Below are positions 7,591 to 13,637 of a stretch of DNA of 14,668 bases, piece after piece. The first letter of the stretch is position 1. Every line of letters starts with the position of its first letter. Both the position numbers and the translations under genes were made by a program. Location of the stretch: the NCBI GenBank assembly GCA_002307275.1, contig DBTX01000015.1:1-14668 (forward strand). Direction: 5' to 3'. The DNA comes from Hungateiclostridiaceae bacterium UBA1305 (GTDB lineage: Bacteria > Bacillota > Clostridia > Acetivibrionales > DTU013). The notes beneath the pieces are model-generated. The model was not told the DNA's origin and did no database searches. It worked only from the letters and a program-made list of their open reading frames with translations.

Positions 7591-7658
7591 CCCCTGGCGT
7601 TCCTGGCCGGATGGACAGATATCCTTCTACGGATTCCGTCCTGTGTTCAGTTTTTATA
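7545..7658 (-). promoter_or_regulatory. Structured 5' leader of the dehydrogenase transcript, possible antitermination switch
   Basis: From the predicted start near 7658 the minus-strand RNA first forms a hairpin (7641-7631 with 7624-7613, loop GTAGAA) and then the terminator at 7590-7562. The 5' arm of the first hairpin contains GAAUCC (7636-7631), which is exactly complementary to GGAUUC (7592-7587) at the foot of the terminator's 5' arm. The two folds are therefore mutually exclusive. No known riboswitch class or protein target is recognised. Pairings are read by eye; function is inferred. Confidence 0.4.
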
Positions 7659-7664
7659 TCATTG

Positions 7665-7693
7665 ATAGTAGTGGATTTAAAATTCATTGTCAA
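7665..7693 (-). promoter_or_regulatory. Sigma-A promoter for the dehydrogenase gene
   Basis: On the minus strand a perfect TTGACA (7693-7688), a 17-base spacer and TACTAT (7670-7665). Predicted start near 7658, which gives about 205 bases of leader before the ATG at 7453. Confidence 0.72.
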
Positions 7694-7732
7694 CCACTTT
7701 TTAGAAAAAAACCACAAAAAAAAACAGCAAAA

Positions 7733-7750
7733 TTGCAGGAAATCCTGCAA
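7733..7750. promoter_or_regulatory. Perfect inverted repeat between two divergent promoters (operator candidate)
   Basis: TTGCAGGA and TCCTGCAA are perfect 8-bp complements separated by AA. The centre (about 7741.5) is near -83 from the predicted dehydrogenase start and near -78 from the predicted transporter start, almost exactly midway. It stands out as a GC-containing island in A/T-rich sequence. No U-run or gene end is associated, so a binding site for a dimeric regulator shared by both units is more likely than a terminator. The regulator is not identifiable from the site alone. Confidence 0.5.
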
Positions 7751-7784
7751 GAAAATTTAAATAAAATTATTTTTGAAAAACATA

Positions 7785-7813
7785 TTGACATTTCCCAAAA
7801 CTATTTGTACAAT
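7785..7813 (+). promoter_or_regulatory. Sigma-A promoter for the amino acid transporter operon
   Basis: Perfect TTGACA (7785-7790), 17-base spacer and TACAAT (7808-7813, one mismatch to TATAAT), in an A/T-rich setting. The predicted start near 7820 lies about 335 bases before the ATG at 8154. Confidence 0.78.
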
Positions 7814-7865
7814 GAAAAAAATTGATAATACCGGTTAGACCAATATGACCAGTTTGAAACCGGAA

Positions 7866-7880
7866 ATTTTTCTGAAATTA
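7866..7880 (+). promoter_or_regulatory. CodY-box-like site in the transporter leader
   Basis: Twelve of fifteen bases match the CodY consensus AATTTTCWGAAAATT, and the central TTTTCTGAAA is intact. It lies about 46-60 bases downstream of the predicted transcription start, a place where bound CodY would block elongating polymerase. CodY is a branched-chain amino acid and GTP sensing repressor in Firmicutes that commonly controls such transporters. The match is seen; binding is inferred, and A/T-rich sequence makes chance matches fairly likely. Confidence 0.42.
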
Positions 7881-7899
7881 TCCATTGATATGAGGAAAA

Positions 7900-7914
7900 C
7901 GTTCTGTGAAAATT
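7900..7914 (+). promoter_or_regulatory. Second, weaker CodY-box-like site
   Basis: Eleven of fifteen bases match AATTTTCWGAAAATT, with a perfect right half GAAAATT but a poor left half. It begins 34 bases after the first site, about three helical turns, which would allow side-by-side binding on one DNA face. On its own this match would not be persuasive. Confidence 0.25.
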
Positions 7915-8081
7915 GAATATAGGTAGATTGAACAGGATTGCGGATGAGAATTTCCCAACCACCATGAAGAAGGCGGCATAGCCAATACAGGGCGCTGTTT
8001 CAGTGGGGGGAGTAAGGTTCCTTCCGGTTCGTTTGATCTATGCAATAACCCAGACCTGTTATTGCGACATTGATATTGTGT

Positions 8082-8117
8082 AAAGGTGCATTGAGAATAA
8101 TCTCAGTGCGCTTTTTT
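8082..8117 (+). terminator. Intrinsic terminator upstream of the transporter operon
   Basis: GCATTGAGA (8088-8096) pairs with TCTCAGTGC (8101-8109), nine pairs with one G-U, closed by the loop ATAA. The stem extends outward through wobble and A-U pairs, and TTTTTT (8112-8117) follows. It ends 36 bases before the first start codon and after a strong promoter, so it either attenuates the operon or ends a separate leader RNA. Confidence 0.82.
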
Positions 8118-8153
8118 ATTTAAAAAAATATGTCGAACGAGAGGAGAATTGTT

Positions 8154-9335
8154 ATGAAAAGAAAGAGGTTCATGAAAAGTCTGTTGGCAGGTTTGTTGGT
8201 TATGATGATGGTAGCAATGATGACGGTTGTTTCGGGGTGTTCCTCAGGAAACACTTCAGCGAATGCAGCCGGGACTGCAGCAGCTGCCGCACCGGAGGGC
8301 ACAATCAAGATTGGCGCATCCTTCCCGCTGACAGGTACGGTTGCAGCGGATGGCAAGTACATCGTTGACTCAATTCAGTTTGCTGTGGATCAATTTAATG
8401 AAGCGGGCGGCATCAATGGCCGTAAAGTTGAAGTCGTAGCGGAAGATGATGAAGCTGATCCGTCCTCGGCGGCTTCCATCGCAAATAAATTCGCGGAAAA
8501 CAAAGATATAGTGGCAGTTGTCACATCTTACAACAGCTCCTGCGCACTGGCCCAGGTTCCTGTATACAAGCAGGCCGGCCTGCCGGCAATCAGCCCGGTA
8601 TCCACTTCTCCGGACCTCACAGGTGCAAGTGATTACTTCTTCCGTACCTGTGCCTCCGATGCATATGTTGGAAAGCTGGGAGCCGATTATTGTGCGGATC
8701 TTGGCTGGAAAAAGGTAGCGCTGCTCTATGAACAGGATGACTATGGACTGGGTATCTCAAAGAAATATGAAGAAGAAGCGAAAAGCAAGGGCCTTGAGAT
8801 TGCCTATACCGGTACATTCGTATATGGTGAGACAAAGGATTTCAGCACAATTCTGACAAGTATCAAAGAGGCCGGTGTTGACGGTATCTTCATATGCGGC
8901 CTTGTCACAGAGACCTGCCTGATCGCCAACCAGGCGGATACATTGGGCGTAGGAGATGTTCCGATCTGCGGAGCCGACGGCCTGTATTCTCCGGCACTTA
9001 TTTCCGAAGGCGGAGCAGCTGTGGAAGGTATCTACACCCTCGGAGCCTTCACCCCGGACAATCAGGACCCAACGGTTCAGAAATTCGTAAAGACCTACAA
9101 AGAGAAGTATGGAAGCGATCCTTCCAACTGGGCTGCTTTGGCTTATGATGCCACAAACATTGTTCTTGAAGCAATGAAATCCAGCAAGACAATCGACAGG
9201 GAATCCATTAAAAACGCGATTGCCGCTACCAGTTATACCGGTGTGACGGGACTGAACAAATTCGTCAAGGGCGATGTTGAAAAGGAATATCTAAAGTTCG
9301 TTGTGAAGAACGGGAAGTTTGAAATTTACAAATAG
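8154..9335 (+). CDS. livJ: Branched-chain amino acid ABC transporter, substrate-binding lipoprotein
   Basis: Extracellular periplasmic-binding-type receptor (LivJ/LivK, PBP type 1 fold) of 393 residues that captures the ligand for LivH/LivM. A positively charged start and hydrophobic core end in the lipobox VVSGC, giving lipidated Cys29, followed by a Ser/Gly/Ala-rich linker. The receptor domain starts at GTIKIGASFPLTG and contains the family segments NEAGGINGRKVEV, a WKKVALLYEQDDYG core and a late AYDATNIV segment. The ATG at 8154 is chosen because GAGGAG sits seven bases before it and the signal peptide then begins directly; the in-frame ATG at 8130 has no ribosome site. It is first gene of the operon, behind a terminator-bearing leader. 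Ligand could be branched-chain amino acids or related amides; specificity cannot be read from sequence. Confidence 0.9.
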   Translation: MKRKRFMKSLLAGLLVMMMVAMMTVVSGCSSGNTSANAAGTAAAAAPEGTIKIGASFPLTGTVAADGKYIVDSIQFAVDQFNEAGGINGRKVEVVAEDDEADPSSAASIANKFAENKDIVAVVTSYNSSCALAQVPVYKQAGLPAISPVSTSPDLTGASDYFFRTCASDAYVGKLGADYCADLGWKKVALLYEQDDYGLGISKKYEEEAKSKGLEIAYTGTFVYGETKDFSTILTSIKEAGVDGIFICGLVTETCLIANQADTLGVGDVPICGADGLYSPALISEGGAAVEGIYTLGAFTPDNQDPTVQKFVKTYKEKYGSDPSNWAALAYDATNIVLEAMKSSKTIDRESIKNAIAATSYTGVTGLNKFVKGDVEKEYLKFVVKNGKFEIYK

Positions 9336-9339
9336 AGAT

Positions 9340-9404
9340 CCGGGTACTTGTGTATGGCTGCATGAAACCAGGGTCCCCCTTCGTTTCATGCAGTCCTGTA
9401 CCGG
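9340..9404 (+). other. Large intercistronic hairpin between binding protein and permease genes
   Basis: Perfect 11-bp stem CTGCATGAAAC (9358-9368) with GTTTCATGCAG (9383-9393), loop of 14. An outer stem CCGG(G)TAC (9340-9347) with GTACCGG (9398-9404) carries one bulged G. There is no T-run after it, so it is not a normal terminator. It more likely protects the 3' end of the binding-protein message or marks a processing site, giving more receptor than permease. It ends just before the ribosome site of the next gene. Confidence 0.75.
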
Positions 9405-9422
9405 AAAGGGAGGAGATTTGAA

Positions 9423-10295
9423 ATGTTTCCACAACAGCTGGTAAACGGACTGACAGTGGGTGGCATCTATGCAATTGTTGCGTTGGGGTATTCCATGGTG
9501 TACGGTGTGCTGCAGATTGTAAACTGGGCACATGCGGACGTTCTCATGGTGGGTACCTTTATAGGCCTTATCCTGGTTACACAGCTGCATATGCCGGTCC
9601 TTGCGATGGTTATCCTGGCAGCCGCCGCCACTGCGCTAATCGGCATTACGGTGGAAAGGGCAGCCTACCGGCCAATCAAGTCGGATAACAGAAGAATGGC
9701 GGTGCTGGTAAGTGCACTTGGAATGTCGGTTTTTCTGCAGAATTTGGCGCAATTGGTTTTCGGAAGTTCCACAAAGCCGTTGCCTACGATTAAGAAGATA
9801 CCTTATACAATAGGCTCCGTATCTTTTACAAATATACAGATTATTATTGGGGTTACAACGATTTTGATGCTGATTATTTTGTATATCGTTGTATACAAAA
9901 CAAAAATGGGTATCGCAATGAGGGCATGTTCGGTCAGCATTCCCAATGCCAAATTGATGGGAATCAATACCAACAGCATCATCTCCATGACCTTCGGAAT
10001 TGGCGCTTTCATGGCCGGGATTGCAGGAATTTGCATTGGTACCTATTATAATGCAGTTTATCCCACCATGGGTTATATGCTTGGAATGAAAGCGTTTTCC
10101 GCTGCAATACTGGGTGGTATCGGATCCATACCGGGTGCGGTGGTGGGCGGATTTCTGATCGGAATCATTGAAAGCCTGGGTGCGGGCTATATTTCTTCAG
10201 GGTACAGGGATGCCTATGCTTTCATTATTATGATAATCATTTTAATCATCCGTCCATCCGGTATTCTTGGAGCAAAACACATTGACAAAGTCTAG
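9423..10295 (+). CDS. livH: Branched-chain amino acid ABC transporter permease LivH
   Basis: Integral membrane permease of 290 residues with about eight hydrophobic segments, pairing with LivM to form the translocation path. Hallmarks are the N-terminal QQLVNGLTVGGIYAIVALG, the ERAAYRPIK segment with ALGMSVFLQNL after it, and the C-terminal KAFSAAILGGIGSIPGAVVGG loop that contacts the ATPases, followed by IIRPSGILG. Length matches the family. GGGAGGAG lies shortly upstream of the ATG and directly after the large intercistronic hairpin. Complete, with no disruption seen. Confidence 0.93.
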   Translation: MFPQQLVNGLTVGGIYAIVALGYSMVYGVLQIVNWAHADVLMVGTFIGLILVTQLHMPVLAMVILAAAATALIGITVERAAYRPIKSDNRRMAVLVSALGMSVFLQNLAQLVFGSSTKPLPTIKKIPYTIGSVSFTNIQIIIGVTTILMLIILYIVVYKTKMGIAMRACSVSIPNAKLMGINTNSIISMTFGIGAFMAGIAGICIGTYYNAVYPTMGYMLGMKAFSAAILGGIGSIPGAVVGGFLIGIIESLGAGYISSGYRDAYAFIIMIIILIIRPSGILGAKHIDKV

Positions 10296-10358
10296 CAGGT
10301 CTGGCGTATTGTCAATGAAACGGAGAATAGAAATATGGTAGGAGACAGGGAGGCCAAA

Positions 10359-11399
10359 ATGAAATCGATTAAACTGACGACAGGGACGAAGACGATTTTG
10401 CTGGGCATATTTACAGCAGCGTTATTCATTGTTCCTTTCATCATTAAAGATACCTATATTTTACATGTCATTATTTCCTGTTTTATCTATTCCTGCCTTG
10501 CCTTGAGCCTGAACCTGATCATCGGTCTGACAGGACAGTTCTCTCTGGGACATGTGACTTTTTATGGAATGGGAGCATATATTACGGCACTTTTAATGAT
10601 GAAAGCGAGTATGTCATTCTGGCTGACAATTTTGATCAGCGCGGCAGGCGTCGGTATTTTCGGTTACCTTCTTGCTCTGCCCGCCTTGAATCTGAGAGGG
10701 GATTACCTTGCGGTCGTTACGTTGGGCTTCGGAGAAGTTTTCCGCCTGTTCCTGGTGAACGCAATCGATATAACCCGAGGTCCCATGGGGATTCCGGGGA
10801 TTCCATCCCCTAAAATCGGGAGCTTCGTGATTAACACCAAACAGGAATACTACTTTCTGGCATTGATCATTCTGATCGCGGTTGTCATCTTTGTAAGGAG
10901 ACTGATAATATCCGGGTTCGGGTTGTCCATGTTATGTGTAAAGGAAGACGACGTAGCAGCGTCGGCGATCGGTATTTACCCCAGAAAATATAAATTGTGG
11001 GCATTTGTGATCGGTGCGGTGATTGCGGGAATTATGGGCAGCTTTTATGCGGTGTACATGTCTTTCATCAGTCCCAGCAGCTTCCAGTACGGTGAATCCA
11101 TCACAATGGTATCCATGGTGATCCTGGGCGGAATGGGGAGCATTGCGGGTCCGATCCTTGGCGCCTGCATACTGACGGTTCTGCCGGAAGCGCTCCGGTC
11201 CTTCAGTGAATACCGCATGATCATTTACGGAGCGGCTCTGGTCATCATGATGATCTTTAAGCCGAACGGAATATGGGGCTTGGATAAGAGGGTCAGAAAT
11301 ATTTATATGCTGCAGGCAGGAAGGGGTGTGAAGAATGGAAAAAGTGCTTCAGGTATACAATGTGACAATTCGCTTCGGCGGGCTGACAGCGGTAGATAG
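10359..11399 (+). CDS. livM: Branched-chain amino acid ABC transporter permease LivM
   Basis: Second membrane permease, 346 residues from the chosen ATG. Family marks are LSLNLIIGLTGQFSLGHVTF, the LGFGEVFRLFLVN...TRGPMGIPGIPSP region that distinguishes LivM from LivH, and the ATPase-contacting MVILGGMGSIAGPILGA. The ATG at 10359 has GGGAGG five bases upstream; an in-frame ATG at 10335 (eight residues longer) has only GGAG at nine bases and is a weaker choice. The reading frame continues 65 bases into livG, adding a polar, basic tail that does not look like the hydrophobic permease core. This long overlap suggests translational coupling or a lost earlier stop codon. Confidence 0.92.
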   Translation: MKSIKLTTGTKTILLGIFTAALFIVPFIIKDTYILHVIISCFIYSCLALSLNLIIGLTGQFSLGHVTFYGMGAYITALLMMKASMSFWLTILISAAGVGIFGYLLALPALNLRGDYLAVVTLGFGEVFRLFLVNAIDITRGPMGIPGIPSPKIGSFVINTKQEYYFLALIILIAVVIFVRRLIISGFGLSMLCVKEDDVAASAIGIYPRKYKLWAFVIGAVIAGIMGSFYAVYMSFISPSSFQYGESITMVSMVILGGMGSIAGPILGACILTVLPEALRSFSEYRMIIYGAALVIMMIFKPNGIWGLDKRVRNIYMLQAGRGVKNGKSASGIQCDNSLRRADSGR

Positions 11400-12120
11400 T
11401 GTGAGCCTCGAACAAAACAGGGGGGAGATCCTTTCGCTGATTGGACCGAACGGAGCGGGAAAAACCACTTTCTTCAATCTTTTGACCGGTGTCTACCAGC
11501 CGAATGAAGGAAGTATCGTGTTCAGTGGCAGGAATATCACGAAAATGAAAGCGTATGAACGGACCAATTTTGGTATCGCCCGTACTTTCCAGAATATCAG
11601 GCTATTTAAAAGCATGACGGTACTTGAGAATATTCTGGTTGCGCACAAGGATTGCAATCAGGAGACATTACTATCTGCAGTGCTGTTCCCGGGCAGGATC
11701 GTAAAAAGAAGGAAAGCGGTTATTGAGAAGTGCCTGGAATTGCTGGATGTAGTAGGCCTGGCCGATATGAAAGAGGAACTGGCTACCAGCCTTCCTTATG
11801 GAAAACAGCGATTACTTGAAATAGCCCGCGGGCTTGCAACCGATCCACAGCTTCTGCTGCTGGATGAACCGGGCGCAGGCATGAACAATCTCGAGAAGGA
11901 AGAATTAACACGGGTGGTTCACCACATTACAAAGAAAATGGAAAGAGACGTATTGATTATCGAGCACGATATGAAATTCGTCATGAATATATCGGATCGG
12001 ATCATTGTCCTGGATCACGGAATGAAAATTGCGGAAGGACTGCCACATGAAATTCAGAACGACAAAAAGGTCATACAGGCCTATCTTGGCAGTGGAACAT
12101 TTAAGGATGACGATGAATGA
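11335..12120 (+). CDS. livG: Branched-chain amino acid ABC transporter ATPase LivG
   Basis: Cytoplasmic ATPase of 261 residues that drives LivH/LivM together with LivF. Motifs: Walker A GPNGAGKTT (37-45), Q-loop TFQNIRLF (84-91), signature region LPYGKQRLLEIARGLA (153-168), Walker B LLLLDEP (173-179) followed by the LivG-typical GAGMN, and the switch histidine His211 in IIEHDM. The signature has LPYGKQ where LSYGxQ is usual for LivG, a small deviation at the first Ser. A GGAAGGGG ribosome site precedes the ATG, inside the end of livM. Confidence 0.94.
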   Translation: MEKVLQVYNVTIRFGGLTAVDSVSLEQNRGEILSLIGPNGAGKTTFFNLLTGVYQPNEGSIVFSGRNITKMKAYERTNFGIARTFQNIRLFKSMTVLENILVAHKDCNQETLLSAVLFPGRIVKRRKAVIEKCLELLDVVGLADMKEELATSLPYGKQRLLEIARGLATDPQLLLLDEPGAGMNNLEKEELTRVVHHITKKMERDVLIIEHDMKFVMNISDRIIVLDHGMKIAEGLPHEIQNDKKVIQAYLGSGTFKDDDE

Positions 12121-12144
12121 AAGAGTTCGGAGGAGGTGGATCGG

Positions 12145-12861
12145 ATGGACCATATTTTAGAAGTGAAAAACTTAAGTGTGAATTATGGTGTTGTACCTGC
12201 ACTCCGCAGCATATCATTCACGGTTGACAAGGGCGAGGTCGTGGCGCTGATCGGACCCAACGGAGCAGGTAAAACCACAACCCTGCATGCGATCTCCAGC
12301 CTGGTGAAATGCTCCCCGGCTTCCATCTTTTACGAAGGCGCCGACATATCGGCAACGGAAGCACATAAACTGGTGAAAACGGGTATTTTGCAGGTCCCGG
12401 AGGGCAGAGGCATATTCCCGAACCTGACGGTGCTGGAGAATATCAACCTGGGCGCCTACTTGAGAAAAGATAAGATTGAGATCAAAAAGGACAGGGAATG
12501 GATTTTCAGCATTTTCCCGAGGCTGCAGGAACGTGTGAGCCAGGTTGGCGGCACCTTGTCCGGCGGTGAGCAGCAAATGCTTGCCATTGCCCGCTCCCTG
12601 ATGGGACGGCCCCGCCTGCTGCTTCTTGACGAACCCTCCATGGGTCTCGCACCTATTATAGTGGAAGAAATTTTTCATATTATAAAGAAAATTAATCGGG
12701 AGTTTAATACAACCATCTTACTTGTGGAACAAAACGCCGGGATGGCGCTGACTGTTTCAAAAAGGGCGTATGTCATCGAGGTAGGTACGATTATTTATGA
12801 AGGATATTCAAAGGACATGAAAAATGATGACAAGATACAAAAAGCGTATTTGGGGATTTAA
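12145..12861 (+). CDS. livF: Branched-chain amino acid ABC transporter ATPase LivF
   Basis: Second ATPase, 238 residues from ATG 12145. Walker A GPNGAGKTT (37-45), the LivF-typical VPEGRGIFPNLTVLENINLGAY, intact signature LSGGEQQMLAIARSL, Walker B LLLLDEPSMGLAP and switch region LVEQNAGMAL. The ATG is preferred over an in-frame GTG nine bases earlier because GGAGGAGG stands at correct spacing from the ATG but overlaps the GTG. It follows livG after 24 bases and completes the five-component transporter. Confidence 0.94.
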   Translation: MDHILEVKNLSVNYGVVPALRSISFTVDKGEVVALIGPNGAGKTTTLHAISSLVKCSPASIFYEGADISATEAHKLVKTGILQVPEGRGIFPNLTVLENINLGAYLRKDKIEIKKDREWIFSIFPRLQERVSQVGGTLSGGEQQMLAIARSLMGRPRLLLLDEPSMGLAPIIVEEIFHIIKKINREFNTTILLVEQNAGMALTVSKRAYVIEVGTIIYEGYSKDMKNDDKIQKAYLGI

Positions 12862-12891
12862 TTTACTGAGAAGATTCGGGAGGTGCATAAG

Positions 12892-13530
12892 ATGGATAAT
12901 TTCGTAATCACGATTGCCAGAGGGTATGGCAGCGGCGGCAGGCAAATCGGTAAAAAACTGGCTGAGGAGCTCGGAATCCGGATGATTGACAGGGAGCTTC
13001 TGCAAATGGCATCTTCCGAAAGCGGAATCAGTGAAGAGCTTTTTGCATTGGCAGATGAAAAGATGATAAAAAAGGCACATCTCTTCGGTGACAATATCAA
13101 GAAGTATACAGGAAACATTCTGAAACCTGAGGATGAGGAATTTATCTCCAACGAGAATCTTTTCAACTATCAGGCACGGGTTCTTGTATTCATGGCAAGC
13201 AAGGAGTCTTTTATAGCGATCGGCAGAGCGGCGGATTATGTTCTGCGGGATTTCCCGAATGTATTGAGCGTGAATATTCAGGCCCCTTTTGAGGATTGTG
13301 TCCGTTCCATTACAAGAAGGTTCATGATGGAGGATCGGGAAGCGGAGAAATCGGTAAAGAACATAGATAAATACCGGGCAGGGTATTACAAATACTACAC
13401 CGGAAGAGACTGGAAGGACCCGGCAAACTATGATATTTGCCTGAGCAGCTCACGATTGGGCCGGGATAAGTGCGTTGATGTGATCAAAGCATGCGCAAGA
13501 GTGAAATTCAGTCATATCACCATAGGATAG
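12892..13530 (+). CDS. Cytidylate kinase-like P-loop protein
   Basis: A 212-residue protein of the cytidylate kinase-like family (distinct from the housekeeping Cmk). The N-terminal phosphate loop reads ITIARGYGSGGRQIGKKLAEELG (from residue 6), with GSGGRQI in place of the classical GxxGxGKS/T. GRAADYVL and a following FEDCVRSITRR segment match the NMP-kinase-like fold and lid. Start at ATG 12892 because GGGAGGTG lies just upstream; a GTG nine bases earlier lies inside that ribosome site. It follows livF by 30 bases with no terminator, so it is probably cotranscribed. The true substrate of this family is unknown; the fold fits nucleotide phosphorylation, but nucleotide-dependent regulation of a neighbour is also possible. 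Confidence 0.85.
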   Translation: MDNFVITIARGYGSGGRQIGKKLAEELGIRMIDRELLQMASSESGISEELFALADEKMIKKAHLFGDNIKKYTGNILKPEDEEFISNENLFNYQARVLVFMASKESFIAIGRAADYVLRDFPNVLSVNIQAPFEDCVRSITRRFMMEDREAEKSVKNIDKYRAGYYKYYTGRDWKDPANYDICLSSSRLGRDKCVDVIKACARVKFSHITIG

Positions 13531-13619
13531 ACAGAGCAGGTAGTGCAGACAGAGCAGGTAGTGCAGACAGAACAGACAGAACAGACAGAACAGACAGAAC
13601 AGACAGAATAGACAGAATA
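13530..13619 (+). repeat. Array of ten 9-base units between kinase and alcohol dehydrogenase genes
   Basis: The array begins at the last base of the kinase stop codon: two copies of an 18-base unit (GACAGAGCA plus GGTAGTGCA), then four GACAGAACA and two GACAGAATA, 90 bases with a strict 9-base period. In the kinase frame, beyond its TAG, it stays open to a TAG at 13609-13611 and would read (TEQVVQ)x2 (TEQ)x4 TE. It ends at the weak ribosome site (AAAGG) of the next gene. Confidence 0.9.
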
Positions 13620-13637
13620 GAAAGGTTGCTATACATT

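Larger units (their letters stand above)
7820..8117 (+). promoter_or_regulatory. Long structured leader of the transporter operon (attenuator or leader-RNA candidate)
   Basis: About 300 bases lie between the promoter and a strong terminator, with no convincing coding sequence. Pairings seen by eye: CCGGTT (7831-7836) with AACCGG (7858-7863); AACAGG (7931-7936) with CCTGTT (8055-8060), enclosing TTGC/GCAA (7938-7941, 8042-8045) and GGAT/ATCT (7942-7945, 8036-8039); CCAC and TGAA (7959-7968) with TTCA and GTGG (7999-8006); ACAG/CTGT (7987-7998). An alternative perfect hairpin GCAATAAC/GTTATTGC (8042-8065) would break the closing stem. A second CCGGTT (8024-8029) competes for AACCGG. It could be a cis-acting leader or a separate small RNA; no known class is recognised. 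Confidence 0.45.

Noticed and set aside
7587..7658. Glutamine (glnA) riboswitch in the dehydrogenase leader
   Set aside because: The leader does contain GGACGGAA and AGGAACGC, words found in that class, but the required 5' CGUUCA strand that pairs with GAACG is missing and the spacing does not fit; probably chance.
7846..7917. Possible 23-codon leader peptide in the liv leader starting MTSLKPEIF
   Set aside because: There is no ribosome binding site before the ATG and no run of Leu, Ile or Val codons (only three Leu and two Ile scattered), so classical attenuation by a leader peptide is not supported.
7820..8117. T-box leader controlling the liv operon
   Set aside because: The conserved T-box word AGGGTGGNACCGCG is absent; GGGGGGAGTAAGG and similar stretches do not fit it.
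13530..13619. CRISPR-like array
   Set aside because: Units are 9 bases with no unique spacers; this is a simple tandem repeat.
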